DNA of 64,000 nt, from positions 1-64,000 of the forward strand of contig CAZCGW010000009.1 of NCBI GenBank assembly GCA_964498255.1. Direction: 5' to 3'. Every line of letters begins with the position of its first letter. Position 1 is the stretch's first letter. Below, in pieces: positions 1 through 6,949 of the stretch. Below the pieces are notes generated by a model that was given only the letters and a program-made list of their open reading frames with translations, was not told the origin of the DNA and did no database searches. The DNA is from Fluviibacter sp964498255. Its GTDB lineage: Bacteria > Pseudomonadota > Gammaproteobacteria > Burkholderiales > Rhodocyclaceae. The position numbers and the translations under genes were made by a program.

Positions 1-4
1 CAAA

Positions 5-160
5 TTAGCAGATCTTTCCACTTAGTACCCTGTTCAAATTTGCCCGGCCACTTCTGTGGTGCAGGCCACAACATCCGACTGCTCCTGAAGAAGCTGCGGC
101 TTCTTTGTGCCCAAATTCTGGAGCAGGTTCGAGCATTTCTATCTCAAACCAACCAACCAC
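5..160 (-). other. short unassigned ORF (51 codons)
   Basis: An open frame of 51 codons from a GTG at 160 (or 43 codons from an ATG at 136) ends at a TAA at 5-7. It carries a CCG motif followed by two histidines. No convincing ribosome binding site is visible and I do not recognise the product. It lies beyond the terminator that closes the nirB operon, so if real it would need its own promoter. It may equally be chance. Confidence 0.2.
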
Positions 161-210
161 TGCTGGCTGCCTGAGGAATTTCTGGGTTATTCAGCGCGGA
201 CTTATTAAAG

Positions 211-241
211 TAAAAAAGCCAACCCCGAATGAAGCTGGCCT
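211..241 (-). terminator. intrinsic terminator after the nirB/kinase operon
   Basis: On the minus strand GCCAGC pairs with GTTGGC (six pairs, one G-T wobble, extendable by two) across a 10-base loop, followed directly by TTTTTT. It sits about 95 bases beyond the stop of the phosphatase/kinase gene and is the natural end of the cobA-nirBDC-kinase transcript. Confidence 0.65.
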
Positions 242-248
242 TCTTGTT

Positions 249-292
249 TGGTGGGCTTCCCGAGAGTCGAGCTCGGCACCAACGGTTATTGG
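249..292 (-). other. tRNA 3'-end-like sequence (degenerate)
   Basis: Read on the minus strand, this stretch has the layout of a tRNA 3' half: a CCAA/TTGG arm like a long variable arm (279-292), a 5-bp T-stem CCGAG/CTCGG (260-276) with a 7-base loop CTCGACT close to the TTCRANY consensus, an acceptor-like strand GAAGCCC (253-259), a discriminator A and a genomic CCA (249-251). No matching 5' acceptor GGGCTTC, D-arm or good anticodon arm is found upstream, where the kinase stop codon lies. It may be a tRNA remnant, an attachment-site scar, or simply a hairpin, because TTGGTG/CACCAA also flank it. Confidence 0.3.
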
Positions 293-334
293 TCGTCTTG
301 CTTTTAGGTTAGTAAAATCCTTGTATTCAACGGT

Positions 335-2086
335 CTATTTAAGAATGCCTATTTTGTTCTGAGCAAGAATTACTGAAAGTATAGCCACAACACCTATAAG
401 AAAAACAGTAGAAAACTGCCAAAACCGTAAAGGATTCCTTTGAAGTAGTGGCAGCGGCTTCTGAGTTAAATAGTCGGAATTCGGATGAAAGAGATCATGA
501 ATGAATTCAGAAATCTGCGGATATCGATTCTCTGGAGTTGGATTGACTGCACGTTTAATTGCCACATCCATCCATTTCGGGACGTCAGAGTTCGTCTCCG
601 AGGCTGGCTTGTAACGTAGTGCTTGTATTGCTTTAGCTGAACGAACGCGTGGCACTGCATCGTCATAGGGCAATCGACTGGTGAGGATTTGATAGGCAAT
701 GACACCTAAGGAAAATTGGTCGGAACTTGGCGAACCAATCTCACCCATAAAATATTCGGGTGCTGCATACTGGGCAGCACCAAGGAAATTGATTTGTGGG
801 AGACCGGTTTGAGCTTCCTCTAATCCAGCAACTCGAGCGGCGCCGAAGTCAATGATGGTTGCTTTGCCTTCAGGGGAGATGAGGATATTGTCAGGTTTTA
901 GATCTTGATGAAGCATCTCCTGCCGATGCAAGGCTTGCAATCCGCGAGCGAGCTGCTGCATGATATTCCGAAATAATTCTAAATCAGGATCTGGATTTTC
1001 GCGGATCCATTGAGTCAGGCTTTGCCCTTCCAGATACTCGGTCGCCACATAGATTGCACTGCGTGGCATTGGTGTATGACAAGGTTTCACAATGTGTGGG
1101 TTGTCGACACGACGAGCGACCCAATCCTCGATAAAAAACCGTTCAAGATATGATCGGTCATCACGCATACCGATTGAGGGAGCCTTTATTACAACTGTTT
1201 TCCCATTGGCTGTGTTTTCGGCAAGAAAGGTATGGCTTCGACTGCTGATACGAAGCTCACGCAGAATCTTGAGGCCATCCAGCATCATTCCGGGTTGTAG
1301 TGTTGGCGGGAAGGGCAACGTATCGATCAGGCGTAGAAAGTCTGAAGATTCTAGTTCCGGAAGCTGATCAATGCGGACGATTTGAACGGTCAGATTGTCG
1401 TCGCTGCCATTGCTTAGCGCAGTAGACACCATATCACGGGCAATTTGTGGCAAATCGGCGTTAGCTGTGCGAAGACGATCAGCAAAGGCAGAAATGGCAG
1501 CAAATTCGTAGACACCGTCAGTGGCTAATACATAAACATCGCCCTTGTTCAGCAGGGTGTTTCTGTAGTCAATGTCTAGCCGGTGATGAATGCCAAGCGC
1601 GCGCGCCAGATAACTGCGGTTTGTCGAAGTTCGGACACGATGATCCTCGGTCAGTTGCTCGATTTCCGCATGGCCAATTCGGTAGACTCGCGAATCACCA
1701 ATGTGGAAGACATGTGCGCTCATCCCCTTAAGGACTAAAGCAGAAAATGTGCAGACATAGCCCTGATCCTGTTCATCGTAACGATTTTGACGTGTCTGGG
1801 AATAGAGCCATGAATTCGTTGCACCGAGCACTCGCTCGACGGCTGTCTTGACTGACCATGTGTCGGTTGTCGCATAGTAGTCTTCCAAAAATCCTGATAC
1901 TGCCGATTCGCTTGCGATATGAGCTACATCGCTGCTACTGATTCCGTCTGCGATAGCCAGTGCAATACCCTTGCTGGCAAGTAGAGCGTCTTTCGGTATG
2001 TAGCCACCATGGAAATCCTGATTGAGTGGTTTTTTGCCTTTATCAGAGTGCTGTCCGAGGCTTATGCGTAACGCAGAGTTCTTCAT
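335..2086 (-). CDS. bifunctional PP2C phosphatase / Ser-Thr protein kinase
   Basis: This 583-residue protein fuses a PP2C-type metal-dependent phosphatase to a eukaryotic-like kinase. The phosphatase half (about 1-240) shows acidic metal ligands at NQD (D24), ADG (D47), HIGDS (D131), LATDG (D190) and NGSDDN (D229/D230). The kinase half (about 265-535) has lysine K301 in VVIKAP, catalytic HQDLKPDN (393-400; Gln replaces the usual Arg of HRD), DFG (413-415) and APE (442-444). A single membrane helix at about 556-576 anchors the C-terminus. It is the last gene of the nitrite operon; similar fusions sit beside nirBD in Pseudomonas (family knowledge). It probably tunes nitrite assimilation, but its substrate is unknown. 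No clear Shine-Dalgarno precedes the ATG, and a hairpin (2094-2119) lies just upstream. Confidence 0.92.
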   Translation of the reverse strand: MKNSALRISLGQHSDKGKKPLNQDFHGGYIPKDALLASKGIALAIADGISSSDVAHIASESAVSGFLEDYYATTDTWSVKTAVERVLGATNSWLYSQTRQNRYDEQDQGYVCTFSALVLKGMSAHVFHIGDSRVYRIGHAEIEQLTEDHRVRTSTNRSYLARALGIHHRLDIDYRNTLLNKGDVYVLATDGVYEFAAISAFADRLRTANADLPQIARDMVSTALSNGSDDNLTVQIVRIDQLPELESSDFLRLIDTLPFPPTLQPGMMLDGLKILRELRISSRSHTFLAENTANGKTVVIKAPSIGMRDDRSYLERFFIEDWVARRVDNPHIVKPCHTPMPRSAIYVATEYLEGQSLTQWIRENPDPDLELFRNIMQQLARGLQALHRQEMLHQDLKPDNILISPEGKATIIDFGAARVAGLEEAQTGLPQINFLGAAQYAAPEYFMGEIGSPSSDQFSLGVIAYQILTSRLPYDDAVPRVRSAKAIQALRYKPASETNSDVPKWMDVAIKRAVNPTPENRYPQISEFIHDLFHPNSDYLTQKPLPLLQRNPLRFWQFSTVFLIGVVAILSVILAQNKIGILK

Positions 2087-2093
2087 GACGAAA

Positions 2094-2119
2094 CCGGAAC
2101 GCGACTAATCGTGCTCCGG
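2094..2119 (-). promoter_or_regulatory. intercistronic hairpin between nirC and the kinase gene
   Basis: A 26-base stem-loop with 11-base arms, one A-C mismatch and a TTAG loop lies between the nirC stop and the kinase start codon, ending 7 bases before the kinase ATG. Only three T residues follow, so it is a poor terminator. It could attenuate or stabilise the transcript, or restrict translation of the kinase relative to the enzymes. The role is inferred. Confidence 0.35.
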
Positions 2120-2140
2120 CCCTGTGTGATTATCAAATTA

Positions 2141-2953
2141 TTAGTTGAATGTACGCTTTGGGGCAGTCCGTACGTGGGTGGTGTATAGCGTTAGGCCTGT
2201 AAATGCCAGGCCACCAACCAGATTGCCTAGTACGACCGGGATCTCGTTCCAGATGAAGTAATCAAGGATCGAGAAGTTGCCACCCAGCATTAAACCAGCT
2301 GGAAACAGGAACATATTGACGACTGAATGTTCGAAGGTCATCGCAAAGAACAACATGATGGGCATCCACATGGCCATTACTTTACCGCTAACGCTAGTGG
2401 AAATCATGGCGCCGACAACGCCCATTGATACCATCCAATTGCATAGCATTCCGCGGATGAAGATCGTGAACCAGCCCATTAGGCCATACTTGGCGTAACC
2501 TAGCGTGCGGGCTTCACCGATGTGGCCTATCTTTGTAGCAATTTCATTCGGCTCTGTCGAGAAACCGTATGTGAAAACAAAGGACATCAAAAAGGCTACA
2601 GTTAGTGCGCCGAGGAAGTTACCGATAAACACGATTCCCCAATTCTTGAGAATAGCTTTTAAGCTAACGCCTGGGCGTTTGTCCAGCCAGGCTAGAGGGG
2701 TCAAGACGAAGACCCCGGTCAGCAGATCGAAGCCCATGAGGTAGAGCATGCAAAAGCCGACCGGGAATAGAATTGCACCTACCAGCGGTGAGCCTGTCAT
2801 GACACCGACACTGACCGCGAAAACCGCAGCAAGCGCTAGGATTGCCCCAGCCATATATGCGCGAATCAGTGCATCGCGCGTCGCCATATAGATTTTTGAC
2901 TCACCTGCGTCGACCATTTTGGTGACGAACTCGGATGGCATAAGGTAAGACAT
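2141..2953 (-). CDS. nirC: nitrite channel/transporter NirC (FNT family)
   Basis: A 270-residue polytopic protein of the formate/nitrite transporter family, which moves nitrite across the inner membrane. Family signatures are visible: the GNFLGAL helix near the middle, RGMLCNWMVSMG, and FEHSVVNM with the pore histidine. The start at 2953 is chosen because AAGGAG lies 6 bases upstream; the frame is open 19 codons further but has no ribosome site there. It follows nirD by 58 bases in the same operon, so it supplies substrate to NirBD. Formate transport (FocA) is less likely given the context. Confidence 0.93.
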   Translation of the reverse strand: MSYLMPSEFVTKMVDAGESKIYMATRDALIRAYMAGAILALAAVFAVSVGVMTGSPLVGAILFPVGFCMLYLMGFDLLTGVFVLTPLAWLDKRPGVSLKAILKNWGIVFIGNFLGALTVAFLMSFVFTYGFSTEPNEIATKIGHIGEARTLGYAKYGLMGWFTIFIRGMLCNWMVSMGVVGAMISTSVSGKVMAMWMPIMLFFAMTFEHSVVNMFLFPAGLMLGGNFSILDYFIWNEIPVVLGNLVGGLAFTGLTLYTTHVRTAPKRTFN

Positions 2954-3011
2954 GATGAACTCCTTGAGAGAGGTTAGGGTTGGGATGGTTGTTGTAAGAT
3001 GAATCGTCAAA

Positions 3012-3323
3012 TTAAACGGAGAGCAGTACTAGGCCATCTTGAACCTTGACCTGGAAGGTGTCGCAATGGCCTTGATCCGGTGCGATGGCTTCACCAGAGT
3101 CAAGTTCTATGTTCCAGGAGTGAAGCGGGCAGGTCACCCGCTTGCCGTGAACAAGTCCTTGGGACAATGGACCACCCTTGTGTGGGCATTTGTCGTGTAG
3201 TGCGAAAACTTCGTTTTCAGCGGTACGGAAGATTGCGATATCGCCGCCGGTGAGTTGGCGCACAACACGTGAGCCTAATTTTGGGATGTCTTCTAGCGGA
3301 CAGATGGTTTTCCAGTTGGACAT
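3012..3323 (-). CDS. nirD: nitrite reductase small subunit NirD
   Basis: This 103-residue protein is a Rieske-type domain with C46-P-H48 and C65-P-L-H68, the full set of 2Fe-2S ligands; many NirD proteins lack these, so this is a Rieske-competent version. It partners NirB in reducing nitrite to ammonium in the cytoplasm. The start at 3323 is preceded by GAAAGGAA. An upstream extension of the frame runs inside nirB and is ignored. It lies 17 bases after nirB. Confidence 0.93.
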   Translation of the reverse strand: MSNWKTICPLEDIPKLGSRVVRQLTGGDIAIFRTAENEVFALHDKCPHKGGPLSQGLVHGKRVTCPLHSWNIELDSGEAIAPDQGHCDTFQVKVQDGLVLLSV

Positions 3324-3340
3324 GGTGGTTCCTTTCAAAA

Positions 3341-5812
3341 TCAGGCCTCTACGGCGATTGGGATAAACTGCTTTACGGGTTGCGCGTCGCGCATCGCTTC
3401 CCACGGGTCGCGCGCATCGCGTAGCGAGTCCAGCAGGCGTTCGTAAAGGGCCTTGCGGCCCTCGGAATCCTCGATAATGTGGGTCTTTATGTGGCTCATG
3501 CCGACGCGCTCCAGATAGTGCGAGGTGCGTTCCAAATACCAGCCTTCCTCGCGGTAGAGCTGCAGGAAGGCGCCGGTATATTCCATTACCTCTTCGTTGG
3601 TGCTTACCTTGCACAGAAACTGGGCGACTTCGGTCTTGATGCCTCCGTTACCGCCGATGTAGAGCTCGAAACCTGAGTCGACACCGATGATCCCCACATC
3701 CTTAATGCCGGACTCTGCACAATTACGAGGGCAGCCAGATACCGCCAGCTTTACTTTGTGCGGTGCATACATGTCGAACAGCATCTTTTCAAGTTGAATA
3801 CCGGTGTCCATCGAGTGTTGGGTGCCGAATCGGCAGTGCTCTGCACCGACACATGTTTTCACCGTACGGATCGATTTCCCGTAGGCGTGACCGGAGACCA
3901 TGCCTGCCGCTTTAAGATCGGCCCAGATACCGGGTAGATTTTCTTTGGCGATGCCCAGCAGATCGATCCGCTGGCCACCGGTAACTTTGACCGTTGGCAC
4001 GTCGTATTTTTCGGCAGCATCGGCGATAGCGCGTAACTCTGCCGGGGTGGTTAAGCCACCCCACATTCGTGGCACTACAGAGAAGGTTCCGTCTTTCTGG
4101 ATATTGGCGTGTGCGCGTTCGTTGATGAAACGTGACTGGGGATCATCCTTCGCCTCGTGAGGGTAACTAGAGATCAGGTAGTAGTTAATCGCCGGTCGAC
4201 ACTTGTCGCATCCGTTTGGCGTTTGCCACTCCAGAAACTCGAAGACAGCTTCTTTGGTAGTCAGATGCTGTTCAGTGATTGCTTGACGTACCACTTTGTG
4301 TGAAAAATCCGTGCAACCGCACATTGGCTTCGATTCTTTTGAGGCTGGTGTATACGCACCGCCAATTGTCGAGGCAAGAATTTGTTCAACCAGCCCGGTG
4401 CACGATCCGCAGGAGGAGGCGGCTTTGGTATGCTTTTTTACTTCGTCAATGGTGAATAGTCCATTTTCCTTGATCGATTTGACGATCGTACCTTTGCAAA
4501 CACCGTTACATCCACAGACTTCAGCTGTATCAGGCATGGTTGAGGCTCGGTTCTCACCCGTATGACCAGCATCGCCGAGGTGCGAGCTCCCAAAAGAGCT
4601 GCCAAACAGAAGTTGATCTCGAATCTCGCTGATATCTTGTCCATCTTTCAGTAGTTGGAAGAGCCAGCTTCCGTCAGTTGTATCGCCATAAAGTACTGCG
4701 CCAACAACACGGTTTTGCCTCAGCACGATGCGCTTGTAACGACCACCTTGCTTATCAAAAAGAACAATGTCTTCGGTATCCTCGTTGCTACCAAAGTCTC
4801 CAGCCGAGAAAACGTCGATGCCTGTGACCTTGAGCTTTGTTGATGTCACTGAGCCCTTGTACTGAGCAATACCGAAACGAGCCAAGTGGTTAGCGCAAAC
4901 TTTGGCCTGTTCGAAAAGTGGCGCGACCAGACCGTAGGCTGTACCACGGTGAACAACACATTCGCCTACAGCGTAGATTGAGGGATCAGTAACCGTCTGC
5001 AGCGTGTCGGACACATGGATGCCGCGTACGCGGCCACTACCGCAGTAAATGCCGGCAGATTCTGCTAGTGCATAGTTCGGGCGAATCCCTGCAGCCACGA
5101 CAACCAGATCGGCAGGTATTTCGATGCCGTCCTTCAAGCGAACGCTGGAGACACGTCCATTTGGACTGGCCTGAAGCGCTTCTGTGTTTTTGCTCAGCAG
5201 GAATTTCATACCGCGGGCTTCGAGCGAGACCTGAAGCATGTCGGCTGCAGTCTTGTCGAGCTGGCGTTCCATTATCCAGTCCCCAAGGTGTACGATCGTG
5301 ACGTTCATGCCACGTAGCATCAAGCCGTTGGCTGCTTCAAGGCCGAGTAATCCTGCACCTATCACTACAGCATGTTTGTAATGCTCTGAAGCGTTGATCA
5401 TTGCTTCAGTGTCTGCAATATCGCGATAGCCAAGTACACCAGGCAAATCACTTCCTGGAATCGGTGGGATGAATGGTGTTGAGCCTGTAGCGATCAGTAG
5501 ACGGTCGTAATTGACTTGGGTTCCGTCATCTGTGGTTACGAGTTTGCGGACTCGATCCACCTTTGAAACTTGTTTGCCGGTGTGGAGTGTGATGCCATTA
5601 TCCTCATACCAGTGGATATCATTAAGCATAATCTCCGGAACTGACATCTCTCCGGCTAGGACCGGAGATAACAGAATACGGTTATAGTTTCCATATGGTT
5701 CGCTGCCGAAAACGGTTATTTCGTAGGCGTTGGGCGCTAGTTTGAGCAATTCTTCCAGGGTGCGTACTCCGGCCATGCCGTTGCCGATGAGTACAAGTTT
5801 TTGTTTTTTCAT
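3341..5812 (-). CDS. nirB: assimilatory nitrite reductase large subunit NirB
   Basis: NAD(P)H-dependent siroheme nitrite reductase of 823 residues, reducing nitrite to ammonium. Order: FAD/NAD-binding half (1-400, with VLIGNGMAG and VVIGAGLLGLEAA), two BFD-type 2Fe-2S segments (C433/C435 with C468/C471; C498/C500 with C535/C538), then the siroheme/4Fe-4S half with C654-x5-C660 and C694-x3-C698. All cluster ligands are present. A GGAG lies before the ATG. It follows cobA by 16 bases, fitting supply of siroheme precursor to this enzyme. Confidence 0.95.
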   Translation of the reverse strand: MKKQKLVLIGNGMAGVRTLEELLKLAPNAYEITVFGSEPYGNYNRILLSPVLAGEMSVPEIMLNDIHWYEDNGITLHTGKQVSKVDRVRKLVTTDDGTQVNYDRLLIATGSTPFIPPIPGSDLPGVLGYRDIADTEAMINASEHYKHAVVIGAGLLGLEAANGLMLRGMNVTIVHLGDWIMERQLDKTAADMLQVSLEARGMKFLLSKNTEALQASPNGRVSSVRLKDGIEIPADLVVVAAGIRPNYALAESAGIYCGSGRVRGIHVSDTLQTVTDPSIYAVGECVVHRGTAYGLVAPLFEQAKVCANHLARFGIAQYKGSVTSTKLKVTGIDVFSAGDFGSNEDTEDIVLFDKQGGRYKRIVLRQNRVVGAVLYGDTTDGSWLFQLLKDGQDISEIRDQLLFGSSFGSSHLGDAGHTGENRASTMPDTAEVCGCNGVCKGTIVKSIKENGLFTIDEVKKHTKAASSCGSCTGLVEQILASTIGGAYTPASKESKPMCGCTDFSHKVVRQAITEQHLTTKEAVFEFLEWQTPNGCDKCRPAINYYLISSYPHEAKDDPQSRFINERAHANIQKDGTFSVVPRMWGGLTTPAELRAIADAAEKYDVPTVKVTGGQRIDLLGIAKENLPGIWADLKAAGMVSGHAYGKSIRTVKTCVGAEHCRFGTQHSMDTGIQLEKMLFDMYAPHKVKLAVSGCPRNCAESGIKDVGIIGVDSGFELYIGGNGGIKTEVAQFLCKVSTNEEVMEYTGAFLQLYREEGWYLERTSHYLERVGMSHIKTHIIEDSEGRKALYERLLDSLRDARDPWEAMRDAQPVKQFIPIAVEA

Positions 5813-5828
5813 GGGGTTCTCCGTGGGC

Positions 5829-6638
5829 TCAGGCCGCTATGGCTGTCGTTGAAGTCAAAGGGTTTGGAATCGCTTTCGCGCCAGCAACTACATCGCCAAT
5901 AAGGATGATCGCGGGACTGTGCAGCGCGTGTTCGTTGATCGTCTTCGATAGTGTGGCTAGAGTGCAGGTCACAGATTCTTGCTGTGGGAGGCTTGCGTGT
6001 TGAATGACTGCGGCTGTAGTAGAACTGGACAATGTTTTTAGCAAACCTGACTGAATGTCGGCGATACCTGCAAGCCCCATATAGATCACTAGTGTTAGGT
6101 GACAGTTTTTGACAGCAGAACCGAGTGCAGCCCAGTCTGTAGCTGATTCTCCTGGGCGGTTGTGACCGGTAACTAGAACAACGCCGTGCGCGTGATCGCG
6201 ATGCGTCAGTGGCACACCCAATGCAGTACTGGCAGCCAGACCTGATGTAATGCCATTGACGATATCAACTTTTATACCGGCAGCACGCAGGTGCTCCGCT
6301 TCTTCGCCTCCGCGACCGAAGATAAACGGGTCGCCACCCTTCAGTCGAACGACCTCTTCACCATCTTTGGCGGCAAGGATCATCAGCTTCTCTATGAAGC
6401 TCTGAGGCGTTGAGATACATCCACCTCGCTTGCCTACTTGTACGATGCGGGAGCGTGACGACGCGTGAGCGAGGATTTCCGGGTTTACGAGGTCATCGAC
6501 CAGAAGCACCGTGGCGCGTTTGATTGCTTTGATCGCTTTGACGGTAAGTAATTCTGGGTCACCAGGACCGGCACCAACCAGCGTGACACGACCGTGGTAC
6601 ATGCTTTTGTTGGTTAACTTGTCAGTTATATATTTCAT
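5829..6638 (-). CDS. cobA: uroporphyrinogen-III C-methyltransferase (SUMT)
   Basis: A 269-residue SAM-dependent methyltransferase that makes precorrin-2, the precursor of siroheme. Hallmarks are VTLVGAGPGDPELLT near the N-terminus, the VRLKGGDPFIFGRGGEE loop and the central PLTHRDHA segment. No CysG-type dehydrogenase/ferrochelatase part is fused. The start at 6638 gives the usual N-terminal length; the frame is open 17 codons upstream, but these fall in the leader just after the attenuator. It is the first gene of the nitrite operon, serving siroheme needs of NirB. Confidence 0.92.
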   Translation of the reverse strand: MKYITDKLTNKSMYHGRVTLVGAGPGDPELLTVKAIKAIKRATVLLVDDLVNPEILAHASSRSRIVQVGKRGGCISTPQSFIEKLMILAAKDGEEVVRLKGGDPFIFGRGGEEAEHLRAAGIKVDIVNGITSGLAASTALGVPLTHRDHAHGVVLVTGHNRPGESATDWAALGSAVKNCHLTLVIYMGLAGIADIQSGLLKTLSSSTTAAVIQHASLPQQESVTCTLATLSKTINEHALHSPAIILIGDVVAGAKAIPNPLTSTTAIAA

Positions 6639-6661
6639 GGTGGATTCCGTCGCTTCAAATG

Positions 6662-6713
6662 AAAAACGTCCATTCCGACCGGGCAGCACTGGCTGCGAGT
6701 CTGGAATGGACGT
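6662..6713 (-). terminator. intrinsic terminator in the nirB-operon leader (attenuator)
   Basis: On the minus strand an 11-bp perfect stem (6703-6713 with 6666-6676) is followed by TTTTT, 24 bases before the cobA start codon. Its large loop can fold a small inner hairpin (6682-6695). The first bases of its 5' arm (GTCC, 6708-6711) are also the 3' arm of the second hexaloop hairpin, so the two folds exclude each other. This is the arrangement expected of an ANTAR-controlled attenuator. Confidence 0.85.
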
Positions 6714-6784
6714 CGTTGTCCTTGAATCGGGAATCAGTTACGGGAGCATACTGCGTCCCGATTACCGGCTAACCGCCGTTGGTT
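6708..6784 (-). promoter_or_regulatory. two-hairpin ANTAR (NasR) target in the leader RNA
   Basis: Hairpin P1 (6771-6784) has stem AACC/GGTT and loop AACGGC; hairpin P2 (6708-6721) has stem GGAC/GTCC and loop AACGAC. Both loops have six bases with A at position 1 and G at position 4, the features known for ANTAR-bound RNA. Between them an 8-bp stem AATCGGGA/TCCCGATT (6725-6732 with 6756-6763) folds the spacer away, leaving 7 and 3 unpaired bases and bringing P1 and P2 together. Binding of NasR would hold P2 and stop the terminator forming. The sequence elements are seen; the protein contact is inferred. Confidence 0.8.
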
Positions 6785-6801
6785 GACCTTGTCTTTCATT
6801 A

Positions 6802-6817
6802 AGCATTAACTGTGCCA
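6802..6817 (-). promoter_or_regulatory. sigma-54 (-24/-12) promoter of the nitrite operon
   Basis: Minus-strand TGGCAC-N5-ATGCT matches the sigma-54 consensus TGGCAC-N5-TTGCW with one change and exact GG-N10-GC spacing. Transcription would start near 6791, only a few bases before hairpin P1. Confidence 0.8.
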
Positions 6818-6922
6818 ACACTCGAGATCTGGTTAGAAAAGGGCGTAGCCGTAAGGAATGGGGATAGACCAGGAGTGCCACAGGTATCAGCGCACTCTAG
6901 AGGCGCACCGGCATCTTGCGCC

Positions 6923-6937
6923 GCACCATTAAGGTGC
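6923..6937. promoter_or_regulatory. NtrC-type binding palindrome
   Basis: GCACC-N5-GGTGC is a perfect match to the NtrC enhancer consensus. It is centred about 120 bases upstream of the sigma-54 element, the normal range for NtrC action. Two further inverted repeats, 6902-6922 (GGCGCA/TGCGCC) and 6873-6897 (GAGTGC/GCACTC), lie between it and the promoter and could be weaker sites. Confidence 0.75.
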
Positions 6938-6949
6938 GAGCAGCGAAAG

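Noticed and set aside
105..362. Plus-strand ORF of 85 codons at the left edge
   Set aside because: It runs antisense through the terminator and the tRNA-like sequence and has no ribosome site or recognisable features.
3012..3614. Longer nirD with a 97-residue N-terminal extension
   Set aside because: The extension lies inside nirB in another frame, is rich in Arg/Gly as expected of an out-of-frame read, and the start at 3323 has a proper ribosome site.
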